Source of the DNA: Nannocystis bainbridge
GTDB lineage: Bacteria > Myxococcota_A > Polyangia > Nannocystales > Nannocystaceae
Direction of reading: 5' to 3'
Assembly (NCBI RefSeq): GCF_028368995.1
Contig: NZ_JAQNDL010000001.1
Location: forward strand, 3,870,001-3,934,000
Length of the DNA stretch: 64,000 bases
The translations under genes were made by a program, and so were the position numbers. The stretch's first letter is position 1; the number at the start of each line of letters is the position of its first letter. Shown here piece by piece: positions 54,764-63,141 of this stretch. Below the pieces are notes generated by a model. The model ran no database searches, had not been told where the DNA came from, and saw only the letters and a program-made list of their open reading frames with translations.

Positions 54764-56008
54764 TCACCCGAGCGCGCGCCGCAGCTCGGCCAGCTCGCGG
54801 CGCTGCCTGGCCGTCGGCGCCGCGGTCTGCAGGCGCAGCAGCGCCCCGCGCGGCGCCTTGAGCTGCAGGTCGAGCAGCAGGGCCGGGCGGCGGCGCATCG
54901 GCCCGCTCGTCAGCGCCTCGATCACCCCGGCGCGCGCCCGCGGCTCGCCTTGCAGGTAGCGCTGACCATCCGCGAAGCGCGGGCGCTGGCGCAGCCACCA
55001 CTGCATGGCAGGCAGCGGATCGGGCCGCGCCAGGTCGTGCTCGGGCGTGTGCTCCGTCGCCTCGTCCTCGACCGTCGCCGTCACCCCGGCCTCGTCGAGG
55101 TCGAGGCCCGTGAGCGCCTGCATCGCCTCGCCGACGAGCGGCCCGCAGTCGCCGTCGTCGAGCCACTCGAGGCAAGCGTCGACCAGCTCCGGCGCGCCGA
55201 CGTGGCCGAGCGCGTAGATCGCCGCCGGGCGCCGCGACGCGTCGCCCAGGGCCGCCAGCAGCGCCGCGCGGTCGCCGGGGCCATCGCGCAGCGCCAGCAG
55301 CAGCAGCGCCAGCGCCCCGTCCGGCTGCTCGGCCCGCGAGCGCACGCGCGTCCACGTCGGCGCCGGCGCCAGCACCAGGCCGGCCGCGATCGCGGCGTCG
55401 ACCACCTGCGGCGCCTCGTCGGCCAGCGCCGCCTGGATCGCCCGCACCTGCCCCGCGCCCCCGGGCTCGCCCGCCAGCGCCCGCAGCCCGAGGCCGCGCA
55501 GCGCCGGCTCGTCGCTGGCCAGCAGCACCGACAGCGCCTCGCCGAGCGGCTCGTGGCGGAACACCAGCGCCTCCGCGGCCGCGCCGACGATCGCCTCGTC
55601 GACGTCGGTCAGGCACGCGCGCAGGCGCGGCAGCAGCTCGGCGCGGTCGATGCACGCGAACGCCCGCACCAGCGCCGGCCTCGCCGCCGGCAGCTCGTGC
55701 AGCGCCGCGAACAACGTCGAGAGCGCCGTCTCGTCCGGCCCCAGCAGCAGCGCCGCCGCCGCCGCCGCGACCCGGCCCGATTCATCCGACTCGAGCGCGG
55801 GTACCAACAATTGCTGCGCCGCCACCGGCCCGCCGATCACCAGACCGTCGAGGTGCGCGTGCAGCCGCGATTCGACGTTCGCCTCGACCTCGGCGAGCGT
55901 GTAGTTGGGGGCGACCAGGCTGCCCTCCCACGACTCCCACAGGAACTCGGCCTCGTCGAGGTGCTCCTCGAGCACGTCCCACAGCGGCTCGTCGTCGCTC
56001 GCGCGCAT
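54764..56008 (-). CDS. TIGR02270-family protein (type VI secretion-associated HEAT-like protein)
   Basis: 414 residues from ATG 56008. It opens with an acidic segment (LWDVLEEHLDEAEFLWESWE), followed by the family-typical APNYTLAEVEANVESRLHAHLDGL. The rest is a long array of Ala/Leu-rich helical pairs (LASDEPALRGLGLRALAGE, AAIYALGHVGAPELVDACLEWL) and WWLRQRPRFADGQRYLQG near the end. TIGR02270 proteins are encoded beside VgrG genes in many proteobacteria and myxobacteria; the function is not established. It begins 2 nt after the DUF6484 gene's stop, so they are co-translated. Confidence 0.82.
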   Translation of the reverse strand: MRASDDEPLWDVLEEHLDEAEFLWESWEGSLVAPNYTLAEVEANVESRLHAHLDGLVIGGPVAAQQLLVPALESDESGRVAAAAAALLLGPDETALSTLFAALHELPAARPALVRAFACIDRAELLPRLRACLTDVDEAIVGAAAEALVFRHEPLGEALSVLLASDEPALRGLGLRALAGEPGGAGQVRAIQAALADEAPQVVDAAIAAGLVLAPAPTWTRVRSRAEQPDGALALLLLALRDGPGDRAALLAALGDASRRPAAIYALGHVGAPELVDACLEWLDDGDCGPLVGEAMQALTGLDLDEAGVTATVEDEATEHTPEHDLARPDPLPAMQWWLRQRPRFADGQRYLQGEPRARAGVIEALTSGPMRRRPALLLDLQLKAPRGALLRLQTAAPTARQRRELAELRRALG

Positions 56009-56010
56009 GC

Positions 56011-56481
56011 TCAGTTGATCTGCACCGAACCGCCCTTGATGCGATTCGTGCCCTTCGCGCGGGTCTCGACGTAGGCGCCGCGGATCACCAGCTTGCCGTC
56101 CTTCTTCAGCGAGATGCTGGCCTCGCCGCAGCGCAGCTCGACCTCCTCGGTGCCGGTCAGGACCACGCGCTTGCCGTCGACGCGGGCCTCGCTCCCCGAG
56201 CCCGGCGCCTGCACCAGACCGACCACCAGCGGCCGCGCCGGGTCGCCGCCCTCGAACATCAGGGCCGCCGGCTGCCGCGTCGCCACCGCGTTCGTCAGCG
56301 CCCGCGTATCGAGCTCGATCAGCAGGCGCACCGGCACCGGGCCGGCGGCGTTGCCGGGGAAATCGACCAACGGCGGCTCGGCGGCGGTCAGCCACCCGAG
56401 GATCACCGCAGGCAGCGCTGGCGCCGGGGTCGGCGGGACGATGGGGACGACGCGGGACGATGCGGGGCGACGTGCGGCCAT
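56011..56481 (-). CDS. DUF6484-type protein, type VI secretion-associated
   Basis: 156 residues. The first part (LPAVILGWLTAAEPPLVDFPGNAAGP with LLIELDTRAL and LMFEGGDPARPLVVGLVQ) follows the DUF6484 pattern of a small gp5-like OB-fold found next to VgrG. The C-terminal 50 residues (VELRCGEASISLKKDGKLVIRG) resemble the C-terminus of VgrG here (TIQCGGATVVLKKNGDVTIQ). It lies between vgrG and the TIGR02270 gene on the same strand, 107 bp after vgrG. Confidence 0.75.
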   Translation of the reverse strand: MAARRPASSRVVPIVPPTPAPALPAVILGWLTAAEPPLVDFPGNAAGPVPVRLLIELDTRALTNAVATRQPAALMFEGGDPARPLVVGLVQAPGSGSEARVDGKRVVLTGTEEVELRCGEASISLKKDGKLVIRGAYVETRAKGTNRIKGGSVQIN

Positions 56482-56588
56482 GACAGTTGCTCCTCGGTTC
56501 GTGAGACTCGATCAAAGAGGGCCCACGGGCCCGTGAAACGCGCTGGCGGGGCTCGTGGAACGCTCCGGCGAATGGCGGCGGCGTGGCA

Positions 56589-58811
56589 TCAATTGAGCTT
56601 GATCTTCGAGCCCTTGACGGTGACCTCGCCCGAGGCCTTGATGCTGAGCTTCTTGGCCTGGATCGTGACGTCGCCGTTCTTCTTGAGCACGACCGTCGCG
56701 CCCCCGCACTGGATCGTCAACTGGTCGGCGGCGACGATCGCCGCCTTCTTGCCGGCGGCCGCGTTGAAGTTCTCGCCGGCGGTGAGGTTGACGTGCTTGC
56801 CGGCCTGGAGGGCGATGTTCTGGCCAGCGCTCTCGGTGAGGTTGCCGGCCACGCTGACGCTCTTGGCCCCGCCGACGCTCTCGGAGCTGCTGCCGCCGAC
56901 GCTGACGGCCCGGGCCAGCCCGACCGTCTCCGACTTGGCGAGGCCGACCGTCTCGGTCATCGCCCCGCCGACGGTCACCGCATAGGCCGCGCCGACCGTC
57001 AGCATGCTGGCGATGCCGACCGTCTCGGCCTTGTTGGCGCCGATCGACTCGGTCTGGTCGGCGGCCACCGTGAAGGTCGCGCTAGCGCCGACCGACTCGG
57101 TGAGGTTCTGGCCGACCCCGATCGACATGTTGGCGCCGATGCGCTCGACGTGCATCTTGCCGACCGTGATCGTGCGGTCGTTGCCGACCTCGATCGCCTC
57201 GTCGTGGCCGATCGCCACGCTGCTGTCGTGCCCGACCGAGCGCGCCTCGTCGTGGCCGACCGACTGGCCCTTGTCGTGCTCGATGACGATGTTCCAGTCC
57301 TTCTGCCCGTGGAGGAAGATCTCCTCGCTGCCCTTCGCGTCCTCGAAGCGCAGCTCGTTGGATCCGCCGCCGCCCGGGCTCGACTCCGACTTGATGGTGC
57401 TCTTCGTCTTCTGATCCGGCAGCGGATAGGGCGGGGTGTTGACGCCGGTGTAGATCCGCCCGGTGATGATCGGTCGGTCGGGGTCGCCCTCGATGAAGTC
57501 GACGATCACCTCGTGACCGATGCGCGGCAAAAACATCGCCCCGAAGCCATTGCCGGCCCACATCTGACTGACACGGACCCAGCACGAGCTGCCGTCGTCG
57601 TAGGCCCCGCGGCGGTCCCAATGGAACTGCACCTTGACGCGGCCGTGCTCGTCGCAGTGGATCTCCTCGCTGCCGGGGCCGACCACCGTCGCCGTCTGCA
57701 CCCCGTGCACCGTCGGCCTGCGGGTGGTCCGCGGCGCGCGGTACGGCAGATCGGCGGCCGCGCACTCGAAGCGGTTGGTGTACGAGAACTCGCCGACCGC
57801 GCCCTCGTCGAGCACCTGCGGCTGCTCGCCGCGGTGGCGGACGCGGAGCAGGCGGTACTCGCCCTCGAGGTGCGGCCGCGACTCGTCGGCGACGTGAAAG
57901 AAGCAGCCGGGGGTGAGGCGCGGGCTGTCGCTCTCGCCGGTGCCGGCGCGGCGGGTCGCCTGGACCGCCTCGAGGCGCATGCGCGCCTGCTTGCCCGCCG
58001 TCTCCGGCCCGCCGCGGCCGCCGGTCTGGAAGCCGCCGGGGTAGTCGTAGAGCTCGCGCGCGTCGCCCTGCCCCTCCTCGGCCTCGACCTCCTCGGCGGG
58101 CGTGTGCAGGTTGCGATCGCGCAGCGACACCCGCTGCGGGCGGATGCTCTCGCCGAGCGAAAATCGCAGCAGCCGCTCGCGCTCGCGGGTGGCGTTGAAC
58201 CCGAGCGCCGGATCTTCGGCGATCGGCGTCCCGCCGTCGGCCTGATCGGTGATCACGAGGACGTGGCTGTCCTCGTGGTGCTCGAAGAAATAATACATGC
58301 CGTCGGCTTCGAGCAGCCGACTGACGAACGCGAAGTCGGTCTCGCGGTATTGTACGCAGTAGTCGCGCGGGGCGTAGGTCGCGTGCAGCTGCATCCGCAC
58401 GCCCGCGCGCGGGATCCCGGCCGTCTCGAGCACCTTGGCGACGATCTCGGGCGTCGATTGGCCCTGGAAGATCCGGCTGCCCGCGCGCTGCTGCAGGCTC
58501 CAGACCTCGGGCACCAGCGTGACCTCGTGCAGGGTGTAGCTCGACGATTCACCGATGTAGCGGGCGTCGCACACCAGCCCGTGGACGTGGCGCAGGCCCT
58601 CGCGGCCGTGGATCGTCAACACCGCCGCGTGGCCGACCAGGTCGTCGAGCGGGATCGTCGTCGACGCCAGCTCGAAGCGGAACTCGAACAGCGAGGAGAC
58701 GGCCTCCTCGCCGCCGAAGCGGACCACCCGCAGCTCCTCGCCGCAGCCGTCCACCGTGAATGTGAACATCGATCGATTGCCCAGCAGGGCCGTGCTGCCA
58801 CTTTCCGTCAT
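56589..58811 (-). CDS. vgrG: Type VI secretion tip protein VgrG
   Basis: 740 residues; ATG 58769 (MFTFTVDGCGEELRV) is an alternative start. The VgrG/gp27 domain occupies the first half (TYAPRDYCVQYRETDFAFVSRLLEADGMYYFF is the classical family signature region). A gp5-like OB-fold follows (HCDEHGRVKVQFHWDRRG and GHEVIVDFIEGDPDRPII). From about residue 500 the sequence is a long beta-helix of short repeats (VGHDSSVAIGHDEAIEVGND, SVGASATF, TVGLAKSETVGLARAVSVGG) ending in a Lys-rich terminal strand set. No effector domain is attached. Divergent from the kinase-like gene across 155 bp. Confidence 0.96.
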   Translation of the reverse strand: MTESGSTALLGNRSMFTFTVDGCGEELRVVRFGGEEAVSSLFEFRFELASTTIPLDDLVGHAAVLTIHGREGLRHVHGLVCDARYIGESSSYTLHEVTLVPEVWSLQQRAGSRIFQGQSTPEIVAKVLETAGIPRAGVRMQLHATYAPRDYCVQYRETDFAFVSRLLEADGMYYFFEHHEDSHVLVITDQADGGTPIAEDPALGFNATRERERLLRFSLGESIRPQRVSLRDRNLHTPAEEVEAEEGQGDARELYDYPGGFQTGGRGGPETAGKQARMRLEAVQATRRAGTGESDSPRLTPGCFFHVADESRPHLEGEYRLLRVRHRGEQPQVLDEGAVGEFSYTNRFECAAADLPYRAPRTTRRPTVHGVQTATVVGPGSEEIHCDEHGRVKVQFHWDRRGAYDDGSSCWVRVSQMWAGNGFGAMFLPRIGHEVIVDFIEGDPDRPIITGRIYTGVNTPPYPLPDQKTKSTIKSESSPGGGGSNELRFEDAKGSEEIFLHGQKDWNIVIEHDKGQSVGHDEARSVGHDSSVAIGHDEAIEVGNDRTITVGKMHVERIGANMSIGVGQNLTESVGASATFTVAADQTESIGANKAETVGIASMLTVGAAYAVTVGGAMTETVGLAKSETVGLARAVSVGGSSSESVGGAKSVSVAGNLTESAGQNIALQAGKHVNLTAGENFNAAAGKKAAIVAADQLTIQCGGATVVLKKNGDVTIQAKKLSIKASGEVTVKGSKIKLN

Positions 58812-58966
58812 GAGCGCTCGAACGGAGCCAAAAAGCTACTACATGCGATCGGCCTCGACAAGGCGCCGCGGCGCCGCGACAAAACCGCACCGTTTGCACG
58901 CGCGCGACTTCGGTCACCGCATATGCGGTTGAAAGCCTGCGCCGATCCGTAGATGCTCGCTCGGTC

Positions 58967-60940
58967 GTGACGGACGCCGAGACCAGAGCCAAGGTCGGAG
59001 ACGTGCTCGGCGAGCGTTGGGAGCTGCGCGAATCGATCGATACGAGCGGCCCCGGCCGGGTCTTCTTCGCCTGGGACCGCGAGCGCCGCCAGCCCTGCGC
59101 GCTCAAGCTGTTCGACCCCGGCGCCGTCACCCCCGACGCGTTCCGCCGGTTCGCCGAGGCCGTGCGCAGCGCCGCCGCGGCGCGTCACCCCGCGCTCGTG
59201 CTGCCCGCGACACCCACCGTCGCCGGGGGCCCGCGCATCGCGGTGCGCGAATGGCTGGAGGGCCTCGACCTCGACGGCCTGCGCGGCCGCGACGGGGCGC
59301 TGCAATGGTCGCGGGCCGCCGAGATCGTGAGCACCTGCGCGGACGCGCTCGCGGTCGTTCACGAGGCCACAGGGCTCGCGCACCGCGCGCTGAAGCCTGG
59401 CAATGTGTTCATCACCGGGGACTCGCAGGTGCGGCTCCTGGACCTCGGGATCGCCGAGCTCGGCGTGACGCCGGTGCCGGCCCGCCCCGGCGGCGTGTTC
59501 GTCGAATACCGGGCGCCGGAGCAGCTCGAGGGCCACGCCGGCGACGCCCGCTCCGACGTGTTCACGCTCGCGGTGCTGCTATTCGAATCGACGACCGGGG
59601 TCCATCCATTCACCGGCGCCTCCGCGTTCAAGGCGGCCCACAAGGCGCTGCAGTCGGCGCCCGACCTGGCGACCGCCGGCCTGCCGGCCCAGGCCCGGCC
59701 GCTGCTGGTCCGCGCGCTGGCGCGGCGCCCGGAGGAGCGTCACGCCAATGCGCGCGAGTTCCTGCGCGCATTGACGCTGGTGCGGCAATCGGTCGGCAGC
59801 GCCGCCCCGCGCCCGGCCGCCGCCGTCGACAATGCACATACCGCGGAGCCCGCCGAGCCCGTCGTCGATCCGACCACGCAGCTGCGGATCCCCGTGCAGC
59901 GCCCCCAACCCGCCGCGGCGATCGAGGCGCCCGCCCGCGGCGCCAGCCAGGCCTTCATGGCCCCCGTCGCGCCGTTCACCGCCGACCCGCCCGACCTCCG
60001 CGCGGCCGACGAGCCGGCGCTGCTGGGCACCGGACGCGAGCGAGCCACCCCGACGCGCACGCCGACCACTCCTCAACCTCCGCCCTCCGCCCTGCCCCGG
60101 CTCGATCCCGAGCCGAGCACCGAACGCGACGCCCGCCGCTCCGCGCCCGCCGAGCCGACGATCTCGCTGCCCGAATCTCCACGCATGTCCCGAAAGACAG
60201 GTTCACTCGAGCCCGTCGCCCGCCAGCTCCAGGCCTCGAAGTCCGCCCGGCCCACCGCTAACTACGTCCCCGGTCCGCCCGATCTTCCCGCCGACTGGAT
60301 CACCACCGAGCGCGACCCCACCCGTCCGCCGCGAAAGCCCCTCACGCCGTCCGTCGATGACCTGGCGCGAAAGCCAGGTTCAACTCCCGGGCGCGACGAC
60401 CGACGCCAGCCCGAGCGGCCGAACCCCACCACCGACGAAGACGCGGCGACCACCGCCATGCCGACGCTGCGGCGCCCGCCGCTGAATTCCGCCGCCGGCG
60501 ACCTGCCCGACGGCCCCGGCGACGACGAAACGCGCGCGCTGCCCCGCCGCGGCCCCGGCTCGACCGTGATCGATGATGAACCGAGGGACATGCCCGCAAG
60601 GACAGGTCCACGCCCCGCCGAGGCGACGCTCGCCCTGACCGACCCATCCGTGCTCTCGCCCGGCAAGCGCCCCGAAGCGACCGTGGTCCTCGATCAACCC
60701 GGCTCCCTGCCCGCCGAATCGACGCTGGCCCTGTCTGACCCCAGGGACATGCCCCATCGGCCATCCCATGAATCACGCGACCTCGAGGATGCGCCACCGA
60801 CAGCGACCGCGCCCATCGCCCGAGCCCGCCCCGAATCCGCCCTCGACAAGCCCTGGCTGTCCCCGCGCGGCCTCATCGTCTTCAACGTCGCCCTCGGCGC
60901 CCTGATCCTCACCGCCCTCGCCGTGGTGCTGACGCGCTGA
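58967..60940 (+). CDS. Probable Ser/Thr pseudokinase with long linker and C-terminal membrane helix
   Basis: 657 residues from GTG 58967. Residues about 10-270 have kinase layout: Lys47 in CALKLFDPG, a conserved helix, AHRALKPGN, LLDLGIAELG and YRAPEQLEG. The catalytic Asp of HRD is replaced by Ala (His139-Arg140-Ala141). DFG is DLG with Asp159 kept. The Gly loop is IDTSGPGRVFFA. Phosphotransfer is therefore unlikely. A 370-residue Pro/Arg/Thr-rich, probably disordered linker follows, coded in part by at least four palindromic elements, then one C-terminal helix (LIVFNVALGALILTALAVVL). Divergent from vgrG. Kinases and pseudokinases control some type VI systems, but the link here is inferred from position. 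Confidence 0.82.
   Translation: MTDAETRAKVGDVLGERWELRESIDTSGPGRVFFAWDRERRQPCALKLFDPGAVTPDAFRRFAEAVRSAAAARHPALVLPATPTVAGGPRIAVREWLEGLDLDGLRGRDGALQWSRAAEIVSTCADALAVVHEATGLAHRALKPGNVFITGDSQVRLLDLGIAELGVTPVPARPGGVFVEYRAPEQLEGHAGDARSDVFTLAVLLFESTTGVHPFTGASAFKAAHKALQSAPDLATAGLPAQARPLLVRALARRPEERHANAREFLRALTLVRQSVGSAAPRPAAAVDNAHTAEPAEPVVDPTTQLRIPVQRPQPAAAIEAPARGASQAFMAPVAPFTADPPDLRAADEPALLGTGRERATPTRTPTTPQPPPSALPRLDPEPSTERDARRSAPAEPTISLPESPRMSRKTGSLEPVARQLQASKSARPTANYVPGPPDLPADWITTERDPTRPPRKPLTPSVDDLARKPGSTPGRDDRRQPERPNPTTDEDAATTAMPTLRRPPLNSAAGDLPDGPGDDETRALPRRGPGSTVIDDEPRDMPARTGPRPAEATLALTDPSVLSPGKRPEATVVLDQPGSLPAESTLALSDPRDMPHRPSHESRDLEDAPPTATAPIARARPESALDKPWLSPRGLIVFNVALGALILTALAVVLTR
60184..60201. 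repeat. Palindromic element in pseudokinase linker (CATGTCC-CGAA-AGACAGG)
   Basis: In frame (RMSRKTGS). Confidence 0.75.
60361..60378. repeat. Palindrome with different stem (CCTGGC-GCGAAA-GCCAGG)
   Basis: Perfect 6-bp stem with the same CGAA-type loop but a different arm sequence, in frame in the pseudokinase linker (LARKPGS). Confidence 0.7.
60594..60618. repeat. Palindromic element in pseudokinase linker
   Basis: GGGACATGCCC-GCAA-GGACAGGTCC, in frame (RDMPARTG). Confidence 0.7.
60731..60772. repeat. Degenerate palindromic elements in pseudokinase linker
   Basis: CTGTCTGACCCCAGGGACATG and CCCCATCGGCCATCCCATG, in frame (LSDPRDMPHRPSH). Confidence 0.6.
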
Positions 60941-61311
60941 AGCGACACGACAACCTCGAGAGCGCCGCCGCGACCGCCGTCGCCCGGAAGGCCACCCCGT
61001 CAAGGCCCCGAGAAAGCGTCTGTCCGGCGGCCAGCCCTGGCCGTCGAACAGGCGCCCGTCGATCGCCAAACCGGCGACGTCCCGCATCGGAGCCCACGAC
61101 GGGGTGGCGGCCCCTCACGGCTGTAGCCGTGCCAGGGGGTCCGGGGAAGGGACGACGGAGAATTCGAGACATAATGGGAGCGAGGCACGAGCGCCCATTC
61201 TGGCGCTGAACTCTCCGGCGATCCTTCCCCGGACCCCCACGCGAGGCGCAGCCGGCAATTCGCGAAGCACGAACCCCGAGCGAACCCCGAGCCCTCGACT
61301 CGCGAAGCCCT
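60941..61311. other. Intergenic stretch with a 104-nt inverted repeat
   Basis: About 370 bp between convergent genes. It has a short hairpin CACGGCT-GT-AGCCGTG (61116-61131) directly followed by a long inverted repeat (61135-61238). No gene recognised. Confidence 0.75.
61135..61238. repeat. Long nested inverted repeat (MITE-like or structured RNA)
   Basis: Perfect 16-bp outer arms GGGGGTCCGGGGAAGG (61135-61150) and their complement (61223-61238). Partial complementarity continues inward over about 15 more positions, then AATGGG / CCCATT near the centre, so the whole 104 nt could fold as one long hairpin. No T-tract follows. Confidence 0.8.
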
Positions 61312-63141
61312 CTACTCCAAGTCGCCCGCAGCCGCAGGCGCAGGCGAAGTCTGCCCGCGGCGCAGCGGATGCTCGAGGATCGGCAAGCGCTCGTTCTCGC
61401 TGCGCTCCACCACCAGCTCGAGCCCATCGAGCAGCAGATCGGGCGAGCTCACGCTCACATCGACCGTGTTGCTGAGGATCCCGTCCATCCCCGTCTCCGC
61501 CCCGAAGCCGCCCGTCGCGCCCGGAGCGATCCGCAGCGGCAGCGCCGGCGCGCTGTTGCCGACTGCGCGGATCCGCCGGAGCACTCGCATCGACGCCGGC
61601 GCCAGCATCGCCCCGCGCACCAGCGTCTTCTTGCCCGACGCATCGAGCCGGTAGATCTTCGCCGGCAGCGGCAGCGACACCTTGCGGCCCGTGCTGTAGC
61701 TCGTCGCGCCCTCGCGGTTCACCGGCCCGAGGATGTTCCCGTCGCGCAGCGACTCGACCACGTACGCGTACTCGTAGCCGTCCTCGCGGGCCCGGCGGAG
61801 CAGCTCCTTCTCGAGCGCCTTGCGCGGCGACCCGCGCTTCTTCGACTTGAGCTCGAGGTTCGTGATCGCCGCGCCCCACGCCAGGCCCGGGCTCAGGCGC
61901 GCGCGGCCGTTGCTGTCCTTGCGCTGCGTGTTCGGCGAGCGCGTCATCAGCAGGTCCTGCAGCACCCCGTTCTTCACCAGCGTCAGCGGCTTGGGCGCGA
62001 AGCCCTGCGCGTCGATCGTCACCCGGCCGAAGCCCTCGCGCGGATCGTCCTCGAGGTCGAGGAAGCCCGGCAGCACCGACTTGCCGAGGCTGTCTTGCCA
62101 GTGGGGTTCGAAGTCGCGGACCCGGCCGTTGTCGCCCAGCGGCGCCGGCGTCCCGCCCGTGTGCACCGCGATCGTCGACGCCAGCAGCTGCGCCGAGGCC
62201 GGCCCCGCGAACAGGATCGGCCCGTCGTAGTCGTCGTCGAGCATCGGCGCGTCGGCCATCAGCGTCAGCTCTTTGAGCACCCCGTCGACCAGCTCTTCGC
62301 CGCGCTTGCGCAGCTCCTCCGTCGCGCGTGGCAGCTCTTGCAGATGGATCGCCGCCCCGTGGTCGAGGTGCATCCCGTCGAGCGCGCGCGTGTCGGCCAT
62401 CACCGCCAGCACCGCGCGGTCGCGCTGCTCGTGCAGCACCAACCCCTCGCTCGTGATCGTCGTGACGTGGCTGCGCAGCACTTGCACGAACACGTCGCCG
62501 TTGTCGATCGCCGGGTGGTCGGCGAACCGCTTGCTCAGCGCGCGCACCAGCTCGCGCAGCCCCTCGCGGTCGACCGAGTCGGTCAGCGGCGCCGGCACCG
62601 GCTGGCGCGCCAGCGGCTCAGGCTTGGGCCCGAAGTCGGCCGGCAGCGGCTCACCCGCAAGCCGGGCCAGGATCGCCAGCTTCTGCGCGTACGTGCCGGT
62701 GGCCCGGCGGAACGCCTGGTCGAGCCCGAGCCACAGCTTGTGCCGGGTCAGCTCGGGCGACGGCGCCAGCGACAGGATGAAGCGCGGCCACGCTCCGTCC
62801 TGGCCGAACACCCCCGTCTGGTCGCGCTCGGCCGTGCCGACGCGGATGTCGATGCCCGCGGCCGCCTGGTCCTCGCGCACGTCGGTGATGATGCCGCCGA
62901 AGCTGCCGTCGATGCTGAGCACCTCGGCGCGCACCACATAGACCGTCGCGTGGTACGGCGCCGGCGAGTCCGGCAGGCGCAGCCCCGCGATCCCGCGCGC
63001 GATCTCCTGCTCGATCGCCGCGATCTCGACCTCGGCCGCCTCGGCGCTGACGGGGGTCGTCGGCGCGGCGGGCGTCGGCGCCGGCGCCGGTGCGGCGGCC
63101 GCCGCCGGAGCGAGCGCCAGGGCCAGGACCAGCGGCTTCAT
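61312..63141 (-). CDS. Exported TldD/PmbA-family protein
   Basis: 609 residues. It opens with a Sec-type signal (PLVLALALAPAAAAAP), unlike the cytosolic TldD and PmbA of E. coli. The C-terminal two-thirds has TldD/PmbA features: PILFAGPASAQLLASTIA, LGKSVLPGFLDLEDDPREG, a NGVLQDLLMTRSPNTQRKDSNGRARL segment and the terminal LPLRIAPGATGG. I see no HExxxH zinc motif, so it may be the non-catalytic PmbA-like partner. Its start overlaps the stop of the neighbouring TldD-like gene (ATGA), indicating a co-translated pair. Confidence 0.85.
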   Translation of the reverse strand: MKPLVLALALAPAAAAAPAPAPTPAAPTTPVSAEAAEVEIAAIEQEIARGIAGLRLPDSPAPYHATVYVVRAEVLSIDGSFGGIITDVREDQAAAGIDIRVGTAERDQTGVFGQDGAWPRFILSLAPSPELTRHKLWLGLDQAFRRATGTYAQKLAILARLAGEPLPADFGPKPEPLARQPVPAPLTDSVDREGLRELVRALSKRFADHPAIDNGDVFVQVLRSHVTTITSEGLVLHEQRDRAVLAVMADTRALDGMHLDHGAAIHLQELPRATEELRKRGEELVDGVLKELTLMADAPMLDDDYDGPILFAGPASAQLLASTIAVHTGGTPAPLGDNGRVRDFEPHWQDSLGKSVLPGFLDLEDDPREGFGRVTIDAQGFAPKPLTLVKNGVLQDLLMTRSPNTQRKDSNGRARLSPGLAWGAAITNLELKSKKRGSPRKALEKELLRRAREDGYEYAYVVESLRDGNILGPVNREGATSYSTGRKVSLPLPAKIYRLDASGKKTLVRGAMLAPASMRVLRRIRAVGNSAPALPLRIAPGATGGFGAETGMDGILSNTVDVSVSSPDLLLDGLELVVERSENERLPILEHPLRRGQTSPAPAAAGDLE

